A stretch of DNA of 36,751 nt from Gammaproteobacteria bacterium (GTDB taxonomy: Bacteria; Pseudomonadota; Gammaproteobacteria; Pseudomonadales; Azotimanducaceae): assembly GCA_002725995.1 (NCBI GenBank), contig PBRQ01000013.1, forward strand, positions 143,197-179,947, given 5' to 3'. The translations under genes were made by a program, and so were the position numbers. The notes below the pieces were generated by a model. It had not been told where the DNA came from and searched no databases. It saw only the letters and a list, made by a program, of their open reading frames with translations. Below, piece by piece: positions 14,287 through 24,763 of the stretch. Positions within the stretch are counted from its first letter, which is position 1. Each line of letters starts with the position of its first letter.

Positions 14287-17200
14287 ATGGACGTCAGTGG
14301 TAGAAAAAAACTCCTCGGCCAACAGCTTAAACAAAGGGTCCTGGTCAAGGACGGTGCGATGGGCACCGCTATACAGGATAGGCAACTGACCGAGTCGGAT
14401 TACCGTGGCCAACGCTTCGCAGGCCACTCGCATGACCTCAAGGGAAACAACGATGTCCTGGTTCTGACGATGCCGGAGTTGGTGAAGGATATTCACCTTG
14501 CCTATCTCGATGTAGGCGCCGATATCATTGGTACCAACACCTTCACCGCCAACGCCGTGTCCCAGTCAGATTTTGGCATTGAGGAACTGGTTTACGAGTT
14601 AAATTTCGAGGCGGCAAAAATTGCGGTGGCCGCCGCCGAAGAATACAGTCGAAAGGATCCGGGAAAACCAAGGTTTGTTGCCGGTGCAGTCGGCCCGACC
14701 ACGAGGTCCGCCAGCCTCTCGCCTGATGTCAATCATCCAGGCTTTCGCAACATTACCTTTGATGAACTGGTCGCAGACTACTCCAATGCAATGCGCGGCC
14801 TTGTTGATGGCGGCGTCGACATTATCCTCATAGAAACAATTTTTGATGTTCTCAACTGTAAAGCCGCTATCTTCGCTGCCCTTAGCCTGTTCGAAGACCG
14901 GGGCGTTGAACTGCCTATTATTGTCTCCGGCACAATTACTGATGCCAGTGGCCGTTTACTGTCCGGACAGACTACCGATGCTTTCTGGGCCTCCGTAAGG
15001 CATGCCAAACCAATCTGCGTTGGCTTCAATTGCGCCCTTGGCGCAGATGACCTGCGCACCTATGTCGCTGAAATATCCAGAACCGCTGACTGCTACATCA
15101 GTGCTTATCCAAACCGTGGCTTGCCCAACGAATTTGGAGAGTATGACGAGACTGTCGAGACGATGGTTGCCTGCATGGAGGGTTACCTGCAAAGCGGACT
15201 GGTCAACATTATCGGTGGCTGTTGTGGTGTCACCTTTGACCACATCAGGGAGTTTGCACGAATCGTGGAGAAATACCCGCCCCGAAAAATCCCGCAAAAG
15301 GATAAGAGCTGCCTGCTCAGCGGCCTTGAAGCCTTCACAATTAAAGATGACTCGCTGTTCGTCAATGTGGGCGAGCGAACCAATGTCACAGGCTCAGCAA
15401 AATTCGCCCGTTTGATTCGTGAGAAAAACTACGAAGAAGCACTCTACGTTGCCCAACAGCAGGTAAATAATGGCGCCCAGGTGATTGATATCAACATGGA
15501 CGAAGGCATGCTTGAATCAAAGGAGACGATGATCCACTTCCTTCACCTGATCGCCAGCGAACCGGATATCAGCCGTGTGCCGGTGATGGTCGACTCATCC
15601 AAATGGGAGATCATAGAGGCAGGGCTCAAATGTCTACAGGGTAAGTCCATCGTTAATTCAATCAGCCTGAAGGCGGGTGAAGAAGAATTTGAGTCCCAGG
15701 CCCGCCTTTGCATGAAACATGGCGCGGCGATAGTTGTCATGGCATTTGATGAATCGGGCCAGGCTGACAACCTGCAACGCAAACAGGAAATCTGCAAGCG
15801 TTCTTACGACATTTTGGTCAATCGCATCGGCTTTCCCCCTGAGGACATCATCTTTGATCCCAACGTGTTTGCGGTGGCGACGGGAATCGATGAGCATAAC
15901 CTTTACGCCAAAGACTTCATCGAATGCTGCCGCTACATCAAGGAAAATCTACCAGGCACCAGCATCTCTGGTGGTATCAGCAATGTGTCCTTTTCCTTTC
16001 GCGGCAACAACAAGGTACGCGAAGCTATTCACGCAGTGTTTCTGTATCACGCAATTGAAGCCGGCCTGACGATGGGGATCGTCAATGCAGGACAGTTGGC
16101 GATCTATGAGGAGATCCCGGAGGAACTCAGGGATCGAATTGAGGATGTCATCTTTAATAGGGGGGACAATGCCACCGAAAAGTTGCTGGAAATAGCGGTT
16201 CAGCACGAGGGGGATGCGGCTAAAACTAATACCGATGATCTGTCCTGGCGCGAAACAACTGCTGAGGAAAGGTTGTCCTATGCCCTCGTAAAAGGCATCA
16301 ACAAATTCATCACAGAAGATACGGAAGAAGCTCGGCTTAAATTCAGCCACCCGATCGAGGTCATTGAAGGGCCGCTGATGGACGGTATGAACCAGGTCGG
16401 TGATCTTTTCGGTGCCGGCAAAATGTTCCTGCCCCAGGTGGTCAAGAGCGCACGCGTGATGAAGCAGGCGGTAGCTCACCTGGTACCCTTTATCGAGGAA
16501 GCGAAAGGCGAAGGAGCAACATCCAGGGGAAAGATTCTACTTGCCACGGTAAAAGGAGACGTGCATGACATCGGCAAAAATATCGTTGGCGTGGTGCTGC
16601 AATGCAATAACTATGAGGTTATTGACCTAGGCGTAATGGTAGCCGCTGACAAGATCCTGAAGGCGGCGGTTGAACAAAAGGTCGATATCATTGGCCTCAG
16701 TGGACTCATCACGCCCTCCCTTGACGAGATGGTACATGTGGCGACCGAAATGGAGCGATTAGATCTTGCTGTGCCATTGCTGATCGGTGGCGCTACCGCT
16801 TCGAAGGCACACACCAGCGTGAAAATCGAACCCCGTTATAACAATGATGCCACGATCTATGTAACGGATGCTTCGCGTGCCGTCGGTGTCGCAACCAAAC
16901 TTATGAGCAAGGCACTGAAAGCAAAATTTTGCAGTGAAATTCGTGCTGACTATGAGGTAATAAGAGAAAGGAACAGTAATCGCCAGACAAAAGGTAATAC
17001 TCTGGCCTACGGGGATGCGGTAAATAACAGAATCAGCATTGACTGGCCTGAGCACACAACGCCACGGCCCACTTTTCTCGGCACGCGCACCGTTGAAGAG
17101 GTGCCACTTAGCAATCTGGTTAGCTATATTGACTGGACCCCATTTTTCATCACCTGGGAACTAGCAGGAAAGTATCCGGATATCCTGACGGATCTCGTTG

Positions 17201-17976
17201 TTGGAGAAGCCGCGACTAACCTCTTTGATGATGCCAAAAAGATGCTGGATGAACTCATCGACGACAGGAAAATAAAAGCCAGTGCCGTCATCGGCTTCTG
17301 GCCGGCTAACAGTTCAGATGATGACATTATCCTTTACACGGATGATACTCGCAGCAAGGAGTTGACCCGGCTGTATCACCTGCGACAGCAGATAGAAAAA
17401 CCAGGCGGCAAACCCAGCCTGTGCCTGTCTGACTATATTGCGCCCGCCGACAGCGGCATAGCAGACTATATCGGCGGCTTCGCCATTACCGCCGGCCTTG
17501 GGGTAGAAACCCTCGCAGCAGCCTTCAAGGCTGATAAAGACGACTACAACGCCATCCTCCTCAAGGCAATTGCGGACAGGCTTGCTGAAGCCCTGGCGGA
17601 ATACATGCACGAGCAGGTCAGAAAGGACTACTGGGGCTACGCGACCGACGAGCAGTTCAATAACTCAGAATTAATCGGCGAAAAATACCAGGGTATTCGC
17701 CCTGCTCCGGGCTATCCCGCCTGTCCCGATCACTCTGAAAAGGCAACGCTGTTTGAATTGCTCGATGCAGACGCCGCAGTCGGCATCAGCCTGACGGAGC
17801 ATTTTGCGATGACCCCGGCGGCTTCCGTGAGCGGTTTTTACTTCTCACACCCGGACGCCGCCTATTTCGGCATTGGGAAGATTGAATACGATCAGGTCGA
17901 GAGCTATGCGCTGCGGAAAGGTATTTCGGTAGCAGAAGCCGAACGCTGGCTCTCACCGACGCTTCGATACAAATAG
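14287..17976 (+). CDS. metH: Cobalamin-dependent methionine synthase
   Basis: A 1229-residue full-length MetH (E. coli 1227), transferring the methyl of methyltetrahydrofolate to homocysteine via cobalamin. Domains in order: homocysteine/zinc barrel with Cys in GFNCALG (near 248) and the GGCCG pair (near 310); pterin barrel with [11 protein letters not shown] (near 358); B12 cap and B12-binding domain with the cobalt-ligating His in DVHDIGKN (near 758); and the C-terminal AdoMet reactivation domain with [12 protein letters not shown] (near 1138). All are intact. The ATG has no visible Shine-Dalgarno sequence and lies 12 bases after a palindrome. An MFS transporter begins nine bases after its stop, so the two are probably co-transcribed. 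Confidence 0.98.
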   Translation: MDVSGRKKLLGQQLKQRVLVKDGAMGTAIQDRQLTESDYRGQRFAGHSHDLKGNNDVLVLTMPELVKDIHLAYLDVGADIIGTNTFTANAVSQSDFGIEELVYELNFEAAKIAVAAAEEYSRKDPGKPRFVAGAVGPTTRSASLSPDVNHPGFRNITFDELVADYSNAMRGLVDGGVDIILIETIFDVLNCKAAIFAALSLFEDRGVELPIIVSGTITDASGRLLSGQTTDAFWASVRHAKPICVGFNCALGADDLRTYVAEISRTADCYISAYPNRGLPNEFGEYDETVETMVACMEGYLQSGLVNIIGGCCGVTFDHIREFARIVEKYPPRKIPQKDKSCLLSGLEAFTIKDDSLFVNVGERTNVTGSAKFARLIREKNYEEALYVAQQQVNNGAQVIDINMDEGMLESKETMIHFLHLIASEPDISRVPVMVDSSKWEIIEAGLKCLQGKSIVNSISLKAGEEEFESQARLCMKHGAAIVVMAFDESGQADNLQRKQEICKRSYDILVNRIGFPPEDIIFDPNVFAVATGIDEHNLYAKDFIECCRYIKENLPGTSISGGISNVSFSFRGNNKVREAIHAVFLYHAIEAGLTMGIVNAGQLAIYEEIPEELRDRIEDVIFNRGDNATEKLLEIAVQHEGDAAKTNTDDLSWRETTAEERLSYALVKGINKFITEDTEEARLKFSHPIEVIEGPLMDGMNQVGDLFGAGKMFLPQVVKSARVMKQAVAHLVPFIEEAKGEGATSRGKILLATVKGDVHDIGKNIVGVVLQCNNYEVIDLGVMVAADKILKAAVEQKVDIIGLSGLITPSLDEMVHVATEMERLDLAVPLLIGGATASKAHTSVKIEPRYNNDATIYVTDASRAVGVATKLMSKALKAKFCSEIRADYEVIRERNSNRQTKGNTLAYGDAVNNRISIDWPEHTTPRPTFLGTRTVEEVPLSNLVSYIDWTPFFITWELAGKYPDILTDLVVGEAATNLFDDAKKMLDELIDDRKIKASAVIGFWPANSSDDDIILYTDDTRSKELTRLYHLRQQIEKPGGKPSLCLSDYIAPADSGIADYIGGFAITAGLGVETLAAAFKADKDDYNAILLKAIADRLAEALAEYMHEQVRKDYWGYATDEQFNNSELIGEKYQGIRPAPGYPACPDHSEKATLFELLDADAAVGISLTEHFAMTPAASVSGFYFSHPDAAYFGIGKIEYDQVESYALRKGISVAEAERWLSPTLRYK

Positions 17977-17985
17977 CGGAACCAA

Positions 17986-19179
17986 GTGCCAAGATCCCTA
18001 TCCAGGCTTTTGCCAAAAGAGCGAAAAACGCTGCTTTTTATTTTAGCAGTTGCAAGCCCGATCGCATTTGCGGTCTGGCAAACCCTACTGAACAACTATG
18101 TCGTTGAAATAGTTGGCTTCACGGGGAAGGAGATTGGGTTTCTGCAAAGCATCCGTGAAATTCCAGGCTTTCTGGCATTTACCGTGGTCTGGCTGCTGCT
18201 GATAATTCGGCAACAGAACCTCGCCATCCTGAGCCTGATACTGCTTGGCCTTGGCACTGCTGCGACGGGCATATTCACTTCGGTAATGGAACTCTATATC
18301 ACAACGGTCCTGATGTCCGTTGGCTTTCACTACCTTGAGACCATGCAAACGTCGCTCAGCCTGCAGTGGCTTTCAAAGAAGGAAGCGCCTGCCGTGCTGG
18401 GCAAAATAATCAGTATTCGCTCAATTGCTACGCTGGTGGTCCTAGGGAGCCTTTATGTCGGTCTGCAGCTATTTCAGCCGAACTATATCTGGATTTATGG
18501 AATGGGAGGCGGTGCTGCCATCTGCATCGGTATCTACTGCATGGTCGCGTTCCCGCATTTCATCGACGATGTCGTGCAGCGCAACGAGCTCTTCCTGCGC
18601 CGGCGATACTGGCTCTTTTATACCCTGACATTTCTTGCCGGCGCGCGCCGCCAGATTTTTATCGTATTTGCAGGTTTCCTGCTGGTACAAAAGTTCGGCT
18701 TCCCCCTGGAGAAAATGGTGCTGTTAATCCTGGTGAATTCGGCGATAAACATCTGGCTGGCTCCAAAAATAGGTGCTCTGATCGGCTTTATTGGAGAACG
18801 CCGGGCCCTGACAATTGAATACCTTGGGTTGATTGCAATTTTTCTCAGCTACTCGGTGATCGAGAGCGGCGAACTGGCAATTGCCCTGTATATCCTTGAT
18901 CACCTCTTCTTTTCCATGGCAATTGCCATCAAAACCTACTTCCAGAAGATTGCAGACCCTGCCGACTTTGCAGCAACCGCAGGTATCAGTTTCACCATCA
19001 ATCACATCGCCGCGGTCGTTTTACCTGCAGCCCTGGGTCTTATATGGATCCTCAACCACAGTGCCGTCTTTGTTATCGGTGCATTCATTGCCTTTGCCTC
19101 GCTGCTACTTGCGCGCCTGATACCGGACTCTCCATGTGCCGGTCAGGAAACCCGGCTGACGCAAAGAATGCCAGCCTAA
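17986..19179 (+). CDS. MFS transporter
   Basis: A 397-residue integral membrane protein with about 12 hydrophobic segments and an MFS-like two-half layout. The first half contains VEIVGFTGKEIGFLQSIREIPGFLAF, and the middle loop is basic (FLRRRYW). The GTG start is nine bases after the metH stop with no ribosome site of its own, suggesting translational coupling. No specificity motif is recognisable; cobalamin, methionine or a methylated compound are guesses from position only. The final 20 residues are polar and cytoplasmic. Confidence 0.85.
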   Translation: MPRSLSRLLPKERKTLLFILAVASPIAFAVWQTLLNNYVVEIVGFTGKEIGFLQSIREIPGFLAFTVVWLLLIIRQQNLAILSLILLGLGTAATGIFTSVMELYITTVLMSVGFHYLETMQTSLSLQWLSKKEAPAVLGKIISIRSIATLVVLGSLYVGLQLFQPNYIWIYGMGGGAAICIGIYCMVAFPHFIDDVVQRNELFLRRRYWLFYTLTFLAGARRQIFIVFAGFLLVQKFGFPLEKMVLLILVNSAINIWLAPKIGALIGFIGERRALTIEYLGLIAIFLSYSVIESGELAIALYILDHLFFSMAIAIKTYFQKIADPADFAATAGISFTINHIAAVVLPAALGLIWILNHSAVFVIGAFIAFASLLLARLIPDSPCAGQETRLTQRMPA

Positions 19180-19250
19180 CTGATTCATAACCGTTAAAAT
19201 CAACTACCTTTACCTGTATCCTGTGCCAATGACCCCTTAGATGCGTGGCA

Positions 19251-20420
19251 ATGGAAACCGACCCACTAATTTTTTCATTTTTCCTGATCTTCACTTCAAC
19301 TGCAGTCATGGCGACACTGGCGCTGTATACCAGGCAACCCCTGATCGTTGCCTATATTGTGATCGGCGTAATCCTGGGACCATCCGGCACCTCGCTCATC
19401 AACAACCCGGAACTGATCAACAGCATCGCCAAGATTGGCATCATATTTCTCCTTTTTTTGCTGGGTCTGGACATGCAGCCCTCCAAACTCGCTCACATGT
19501 TCAAGAACGCCATATTCGTCGGGGTCTTAAGCTCAATTACATTCTTTGCAACCGGTTATCTGGTTGCCATGCTTTTCGGTTATTCCCCCACCGAGCAAAT
19601 CGTCATAGGCATCGCCATGATGTTTTCCAGCACCATTATTGGTATCAAGCTCCTGCCAACCACGATTTTGCATCACCGCCACACGGGTGAACTTGTGGTA
19701 AGCCTGCTGCTAATACAGGACATGATTGCGATCATCGTGCTGCTGGTAATATCAGGTGGGTTTCTTGATTTCACCGGCGGCGAGAAAGTCATCAGAGTGC
19801 TCATCAGCCTGCCACTGATCATCGTCTTCGCAGGTCTGTTCGTCAGATTTGTATTATTGAAACTGCTGGCGAAATTTGACGCATTCCACGAGTACATTTT
19901 TCTAATCGCCATCGGTTGGTGCCTTGGGCTGGCGGAAATTGCAGAGCTGGCAGGCTTGTCCCTGGAAATAGGTGCATTTATTGCGGGCGTCTCTATCGCC
20001 ACCAGTTCCATCTCCCTCTATATCGCAACAAACCTGAAACCCCTTCGAGATTTTTTCCTAGTGCTGTTCTTCTTCTCCCTCGGCGCAAGCTTTCACCTCG
20101 AGCTTCTAGGGGAAGTTATTTTCCCTGCAATCCTGCTGGCCTCTCTAATCCTGGCTGTAAAACCGCTGGTTTTTAGATACCTGCTCTCGGGAACAAGTGA
20201 AACGGTACCACTTGGCTGGGAAATAGGATTCAGGCTCGGACAGATAAGCGAGTTTTCGCTACTGATCGCTTTTATCGCCACCACTGAGATGCTGATCAGC
20301 CAGAATGCCTCACACCTGATCCAGGCAACAGCAATACTAACCTTCCTGGTCTCCTCCTACATTGTCGTGTTCAGATATCCGACACCCATTGCCGTATCGG
20401 ATACCCTGAGGCGGGACTGA
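19251..20420 (+). CDS. Cation:proton antiporter (CPA2/Kef-type membrane domain)
   Basis: A 389-residue membrane protein of the monovalent cation:proton antiporter-2 family. It has YIVIGVILGPSG near the N-terminus, LLFLLGLDMQPSKL, the MMFSSTIIGIKLL segment and LLLIQDMIAIIVLL, whose QD matches the family's conserved ion-pathway region, plus EIGAFIAGVSIA later on. It has only the transport domain: the cytosolic TrkA-N/RCK domain of KefB and KefC is missing, as in many short homologues. K+ or Na+ is likely exchanged for H+. The start is uncertain: GTG at 19245 or ATG at 19251, neither with a good ribosome site. It stands alone, converging with the MDR reductase. Confidence 0.88.
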   Translation: METDPLIFSFFLIFTSTAVMATLALYTRQPLIVAYIVIGVILGPSGTSLINNPELINSIAKIGIIFLLFLLGLDMQPSKLAHMFKNAIFVGVLSSITFFATGYLVAMLFGYSPTEQIVIGIAMMFSSTIIGIKLLPTTILHHRHTGELVVSLLLIQDMIAIIVLLVISGGFLDFTGGEKVIRVLISLPLIIVFAGLFVRFVLLKLLAKFDAFHEYIFLIAIGWCLGLAEIAELAGLSLEIGAFIAGVSIATSSISLYIATNLKPLRDFFLVLFFFSLGASFHLELLGEVIFPAILLASLILAVKPLVFRYLLSGTSETVPLGWEIGFRLGQISEFSLLIAFIATTEMLISQNASHLIQATAILTFLVSSYIVVFRYPTPIAVSDTLRRD

Positions 20421-20436
20421 GCCCACCCTGCCCTAA

Positions 20437-20461
20437 GCCCTTGTAAAGCGCCCTTGTAAAG
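20437..20461. repeat. Short 13-base-period tandem duplication
   Basis: GCCCTTGTAAAG occurs twice with a one-base spacer in the gap between two convergent genes. It has no known role, and does not form a terminator-like hairpin. Confidence 0.5.
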
Positions 20462-20501
20462 AGCTCTTATGAATAGCCTTTATACATGCAGGTGTGCCGG
20501 A

Positions 20502-21494
20502 TCAGGCGTCGTGCACAACCAGTGTGCGACCTGCGACCTGACCATCAAATATAGACTCCACGGCAGCCGAGATTCCATCAAGACCAACCTCAATGGCCAT
20601 AGTGTCAAGCGAAGATATCCGCCAGTCGTTGGCAAGGCGATCCCATATCTTGTTCTTGCTGGCGATCGGCAATTCAACCGAATCGATACCAAGAATATTT
20701 ACGCCCCTTAATATAAACGGCAGCACAGTCGTTTTAAAATTGGCCGAGGCAACCAGGCCACAGATAGAAACACTCCCACCATACTGCAGGCTCTTCACAA
20801 TATTTGACAAAGTCGTGCCGCCAACGGTATCGACACCCTGTGCGTAGTTTGCTGCCAGCATTGGCCTTGGGTTTTCGTCCGCAAGCACCTGTCTGTCAAT
20901 TATGTTTGCCGCACCAATCGACTTGAGGTAGCTCTCTTTGTCTGATTTCCCTGAACTGGCAACAACCTCATATCCCGATTGTGCAAGCAGCGCAACTGCA
21001 ACGGAACCGACGCCCCCGGTTGCGCCACTGACAATGACCGGACCATCATCCGGACTTGCACCCATCTGCTCCAGTTTTTCGATGCATAGAGCTGCAGTAA
21101 ACCCTGCTGTACCGATGACCATGCTTTCCCGTAGTAACATGCCATCGGGCAGTGGTGTAACCCATGAGGCGGGTACTCTGATGAACTCACCATAGCCACC
21201 GGGCGTATTCATACCCAGGTCGAAGCCAATGACAATAACTTCATCGCCCTCACTGAATGCTGTCTGGTTGGATTCGATAACGACGCCGGCGGCATCGATG
21301 CCCGGCGTATGAGGGTACTGTCTTGTCACACCGGGGAGACCCTTGGCAGAAAGTGCATCCTTATAGTTGACTGATGAATACTTGACCCTGATCACAACGT
21401 CGCCGGCGGGTAAATCGTCCAGTGACCGTTCAATAATTGAATGGCTGACAGAGTCGTTCTCTTTCTCGACATGGAAGGCTTTAAACTTAGTCAT
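20502..21494 (-). CDS. MDR-family oxidoreductase, acrylyl-CoA reductase-like (AcuI/YhdH)
   Basis: A 330-residue zinc-independent medium-chain dehydrogenase/reductase. Typical of the YhdH/AcuI group are VKYSSVNYKDALSAKGLPGVTR (residues 38-59), HTPGIDAAGVV, and the NADPH-binding loop VSGATGGVGSVAVALL. AcuI reduces acryloyl-CoA to propionyl-CoA, in DMSP and 3-hydroxypropionate metabolism; no other DMSP gene is in the window, so the physiological substrate is open. The start has GAGAAGA ahead of the ATG. It lies 16 bases before the start-distal end of sohB, on the same strand, so sohB may be transcribed into it. Confidence 0.88.
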   Translation of the reverse strand: MTKFKAFHVEKENDSVSHSIIERSLDDLPAGDVVIRVKYSSVNYKDALSAKGLPGVTRQYPHTPGIDAAGVVIESNQTAFSEGDEVIVIGFDLGMNTPGGYGEFIRVPASWVTPLPDGMLLRESMVIGTAGFTAALCIEKLEQMGASPDDGPVIVSGATGGVGSVAVALLAQSGYEVVASSGKSDKESYLKSIGAANIIDRQVLADENPRPMLAANYAQGVDTVGGTTLSNIVKSLQYGGSVSICGLVASANFKTTVLPFILRGVNILGIDSVELPIASKNKIWDRLANDWRISSLDTMAIEVGLDGISAAVESIFDGQVAGRTLVVHDA

Positions 21495-21510
21495 CTTCTT
21501 CTCTTGCTAA

Positions 21511-22560
21511 CTAAAAGGTATAGGGGCCCTGCTCTCTGTGCAGGAAATCAGTGCCACTGAGCCGGTTCGATGCAAGGGCAAACCTTTCCATCAGTTTATC
21601 CATGCGATTCTGATGTTCGACAAACTTCACCAGAAAAACGGCACTGTCAGTGCACTTGTCAATAATGTACTCATCACTGGTTTTCAGTTCATCTACCAGG
21701 TTCAGGTCCAGGGCTCTTTTGCCATACCAGGCTTCACCCGTAGCCACTTTTTGCATATCAACGGACGGCCGGTTATCTGAGACGAAATCCTTAAACAGGG
21801 TGTGAACGTCTTCCAGTTCTTCGATAAATTTTTCACGCCCTTTATCCGTATTCTCTCCGAACATCGTCAGCGTACGTTTATATTCTCCAGCGGTCAGGAC
21901 TTCCACATCGACATCCTTGTTCTTCAGCAGCCGGTGGAAATTTGGGATCTGGGCGACAACTCCGATGGAGCCAAGCAGCGCAAAGGGTGCAGCTATTATT
22001 TTGGTGCCAATACACGCCATCATGTAGCCACCACTTGCCGCCACCTTATCTACCGCGATCGTCAGGGATACCTTTCGTGAAACTATTCGCTGTAGCTGCG
22101 ATGCCGCAAGCCCGTAGCTGTGGACCATGCCGCCGGGGCTTTCCAGCTTAATAATAACCTCATCACCTTCATCGGCAATGGCCAGAATCGCCGTGACCTC
22201 TTCACGCAAACCAGCCACTGCGGAGGCCTGAACATCTCCTTCGAACTCCACTACAAACACACGCCCGCGTGGCTCAGCGCCTTCCTTTGCGTCTTTCTTG
22301 CGGGTTTTCTGCTCCTCCTTCAGCTTTTTCTTTTCTGATTTGAGCTCAATCTTGCGCATCTCGGGGTTCAGTACCATCTGCTTCAAACTATGGGTGATGT
22401 TATCCACGGCATCGTTGATGCTCTTAACCTCGATATGCCCCTTGTCTGTTTGCTTGTTCTTTTGACCAACACCAACCATGACAATAATGATGACCAATAT
22501 TGATAGCAGCAGGGTAACTGTCTTGGCCAGAAACAGGCCGTATTCAAGCAGAAATTCCAA
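21511..22560 (-). CDS. sohB: Inner-membrane serine protease SohB
   Basis: A 349-residue SppA-family peptidase, the same length as E. coli SohB. An N-terminal membrane anchor (TVTLLLSILVIIIVMVGVG, about 14-32) is followed by a charged coil and the protease domain. The catalytic pair is Ser176 in DKVAASGGYMMA and Lys228 in TAGEYKRT, matching Ser178 and Lys230 of E. coli. LESPGGMVHSYG (139-150) forms the oxyanion segment. I chose the TTG at 22560 because it gives the family N-terminus MEFLLEYGLF and has GGAG ten bases ahead; upstream in-frame sequence has no family resemblance. It is divergent from the SCP2-like gene. Biological substrates are not known. Confidence 0.95.
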   Translation of the reverse strand: MEFLLEYGLFLAKTVTLLLSILVIIIVMVGVGQKNKQTDKGHIEVKSINDAVDNITHSLKQMVLNPEMRKIELKSEKKKLKEEQKTRKKDAKEGAEPRGRVFVVEFEGDVQASAVAGLREEVTAILAIADEGDEVIIKLESPGGMVHSYGLAASQLQRIVSRKVSLTIAVDKVAASGGYMMACIGTKIIAAPFALLGSIGVVAQIPNFHRLLKNKDVDVEVLTAGEYKRTLTMFGENTDKGREKFIEELEDVHTLFKDFVSDNRPSVDMQKVATGEAWYGKRALDLNLVDELKTSDEYIIDKCTDSAVFLVKFVEHQNRMDKLMERFALASNRLSGTDFLHREQGPYTF

Positions 22561-22697
22561 TCTAAATGCACTCCGGATTCGAACGAAGCGCAATGCTATC
22601 ACATTCGAGCCCTCCGATTGTCGAGATACCCGCTTCCCACAATTGGCAGATACAGGGTGAATCGCTAGAATAATCGAAACCCACCTTGAACCATGCC

Positions 22698-23054
22698 ATG
22701 CTGACACAGACCCTTGCCGACAGGAGCGCCGAAATGGCCCCACATTTCCAACCGGCATTTCTGCAACGACAGCAGGCGAGCTTCCAGTTTCTGTTTGATT
22801 CCGGCGAGCCCTTCCACCTGGAAGTAGAGGGCACCAGTTTCGAGTTCAGCCCCGGGGAGGCCAGACAGCCAACCATCACCCTCTATATAAAGGACCATGC
22901 GACCTGTTGGAACCTGCTCGACGGCTCAATGGATGGCATGAACGCCTTCATGGATGGCAGCTATCGGGCTGATGGCAACATCGTGCTCAGCCAGTTGATT
23001 CTGTACCTGTTCAGACGGGCCGAGCCGGCATTTGGCTATGAGATTCAGGACTAG
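22698..23054 (+). CDS. SCP2-like small protein
   Basis: A 118-residue soluble protein with the SCP2 (sterol carrier-like) lipid-binding fold pattern. It has a FQFLFDSGEPFHLEVEG strand pair, FEFSPGEARQPTITLYIKD, and the LLDGSMDGMNAFMDGSYRADG segment that matches the SCP2 helix-turn region. Bacterial members are presumed lipid or acyl-CoA binders, for example in ubiquinone or fatty acid contexts, with no certain function. The ATG at 22698 or a TTG at 22686 could be the start; neither has a strong ribosome site. The stop TAG abuts copy B of the dispersed repeat. It is divergent from sohB. Confidence 0.78.
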   Translation: MLTQTLADRSAEMAPHFQPAFLQRQQASFQFLFDSGEPFHLEVEGTSFEFSPGEARQPTITLYIKDHATCWNLLDGSMDGMNAFMDGSYRADGNIVLSQLILYLFRRAEPAFGYEIQD

Positions 23055-23141
23055 TTAGCCTGATCTCATGTGGCTAGCCCCAGAAATGGACGGGGGCGCC
23101 GAGCCGATGCCACTGAAAATTAGCTGCCGGACTATTCAACC
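23054..23141 (+). repeat. Dispersed hairpin-bearing repeat, copy B
   Basis: The second copy of the element at 2674-2770. The 25-base hairpin (GTTAGCC 23054-23060 with GGCTAGC 23072-23078) is kept, the centre is shorter and diverged, and the tail keeps ATGCCAC-GAAAATTAG and ACTATTCAAC. It begins on the last base of the SCP2 gene's stop codon, mirroring copy A at the end of the acyl-CoA ligase. Same orientation relative to the gene. Confidence 0.6.
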
Positions 23142-23208
23142 CGGTGTACAACTGATAACTATCGGAAAGGCCACCGCAGGTTTAGCTTGGTCAACAGAGA
23201 AAAAAGTG

Positions 23209-24045
23209 CTACACCACACCATTCCGGTAAAGATAGTCGTCTATCAGCCAGCGTGAAATCGCCATTTTGCCGGGGATGGCCGGCAGTTTGTCCAGTGCGA
23301 ACCATTGAGCGTCAGCAATCTCTTCCTCCTGAAGCACAATGTCTCCGGATTCATACGCCGCGTGAAAGCCCAGCATCAGGGAATTAGGAAAGGGCCAGGG
23401 CTGGCTTCCAAGGTATTCAAGGTTGCCCACCTTCAAACCAACCTCCTCCCTGACTTCATGCACCACCGTTTCTTCAATCGATTCGCCCGGGTCTACAAAA
23501 CCAGCCAGGGTGCTGTACATACCTTCGGGAAAATTGTGATTGCGCGCCAGTAATACTTCTGCCCCCCGGTGCACCAGGACAATGATGGATGGCGAAAGCC
23601 GGGGGTAAGAAGATACGGCGCACCGCTCACAGTGCATTGCCCTGTCGCCTTCCAGTTCTATGGCCTTGTCCCCGCACTTGCCGCAGTACTGGTGATCCCT
23701 GTACCACTGGCATATTTGCTGCGCCCGGCCCGCCATGGCAAGCAACAGATTATCAGATGCTTCAAATATGCTCCGCAAACCACCGAATTGATGGGCGGCA
23801 CTCCGTTGCCCTTCAACGGCAAAACAGGCCGTATCTCCCAGCATTCCCATAAAATGTTTCTTCAGGGAAAGTGATTCAACCAGGGACTCATCACCACCGG
23901 ACAAGGGTTGAAAAACGCCCTGCTCATCAAATCGGAGTAATATGTCATTGTCTACGAATACAAAAAACCACGCCTCCCCGTATTCATCGGGGGCCAAAAC
24001 GCCAGAGACAAAATCTGTATTTGGGTCAGGCCATGCGGTCATCAT
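23209..24045 (-). CDS. nudC: NAD+ diphosphatase / RNA decapping NudC
   Basis: A 278-residue Nudix hydrolase that cleaves NAD(H) to NMN and AMP and removes NAD caps from RNA. The zinc ribbon ligands are Cys121, Cys124, Cys139 and Cys142. The Nudix box GFVDPGESIEETVVHEVREE is at 182-201, and the NADH-diphosphatase signature SQPWPFP at 214-220. I chose the ATG at 24045 because GAGG lies eight bases ahead and the dnaQ stop is 11 bases upstream; longer readings would run into dnaQ. It is the last gene of a methyltransferase–rnhA–dnaQ–nudC run, with tight spacing. Confidence 0.96.
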   Translation of the reverse strand: MMTAWPDPNTDFVSGVLAPDEYGEAWFFVFVDNDILLRFDEQGVFQPLSGGDESLVESLSLKKHFMGMLGDTACFAVEGQRSAAHQFGGLRSIFEASDNLLLAMAGRAQQICQWYRDHQYCGKCGDKAIELEGDRAMHCERCAVSSYPRLSPSIIVLVHRGAEVLLARNHNFPEGMYSTLAGFVDPGESIEETVVHEVREEVGLKVGNLEYLGSQPWPFPNSLMLGFHAAYESGDIVLQEEEIADAQWFALDKLPAIPGKMAISRWLIDDYLYRNGVV

Positions 24046-24055
24046 AAATGGGACC

Positions 24056-24763
24056 TCATGTTTCGAGCTGTTTCCAGACACAACCAGACTCGGAGGCAGC
24101 ATCGAGCTTGTCCAGTTTTTCACTGTGACGTACCAACTCATCTTCGCTGGCCAGAATCACTTTGAGGGGCGGTCTGTCCCGCTTTACTCGTTTCCTGGAT
24201 TTGGTGACGCTATCCTGCCCCTCATCGCCCAGACCGAGCGTTGCCTGCCCACCAGTGAGCAGCAGATAGACATCCGCAAGTATTTCAGCATCCAGCAGTG
24301 CACCATGAAGCTCCCGTTGGGAGCTATCAACATTGTATCTCTTGCAGAGGGCATCCAGGCTATTTTTTTGCCCCGGGTGCTTATTGCGAGCAAGCTCAAG
24401 GCTATCAACGAAGGAACAATGGTCCAATATGGAGCCATTCCCTGGTGCAAGCAACTGCATCTCATTGTCTATAAAGCCAAGGTCAAAGGCGGCGTTGTGA
24501 ATGATCAGCTCGGCCCCCTCCACAAAATCGATAAATGATTTCCATATATCGCCAAATAGCGGTTTGTCGGCTAAAAATTCCTGGCTGATACCGTGAACCC
24601 GGAGGGCACCTTCATCGATTTCGCGCTCAGGGTTTATGTAGTGATGAAACTGTTTTTGAGTGATTCTGCGGCCTACGATTTCAACACATCCGATTTCCAG
24701 GATGCGATGACCCTGTGCAACCTCAAGCCCGGTTGTCTCTGTATCCAGTACAATCTGCCTCAT
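24056..24763 (-). CDS. dnaQ: DNA polymerase III epsilon subunit (proofreading)
   Basis: A 235-residue 3'-5' exonuclease subunit of the replicative polymerase. ExoI has Asp7 and Glu9 in VLDTETTGL, ExoII is [11 protein letters not shown], and ExoIII is [10 protein letters not shown], the DnaQ-type His-containing motif. The segment QATLGL resembles the clamp-binding motif Q-x-x-L/M-x-F, and the rest of the tail is polar, as expected for the region that binds the alpha subunit. The ATG overlaps the rnhA stop by four bases (ATGA), so the two are coupled. This rnhA-dnaQ pairing on one strand is common in pseudomonad-type gammaproteobacteria; enterics have them divergent. Confidence 0.98.
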   Translation of the reverse strand: MRQIVLDTETTGLEVAQGHRILEIGCVEIVGRRITQKQFHHYINPEREIDEGALRVHGISQEFLADKPLFGDIWKSFIDFVEGAELIIHNAAFDLGFIDNEMQLLAPGNGSILDHCSFVDSLELARNKHPGQKNSLDALCKRYNVDSSQRELHGALLDAEILADVYLLLTGGQATLGLGDEGQDSVTKSRKRVKRDRPPLKVILASEDELVRHSEKLDKLDAASESGCVWKQLET

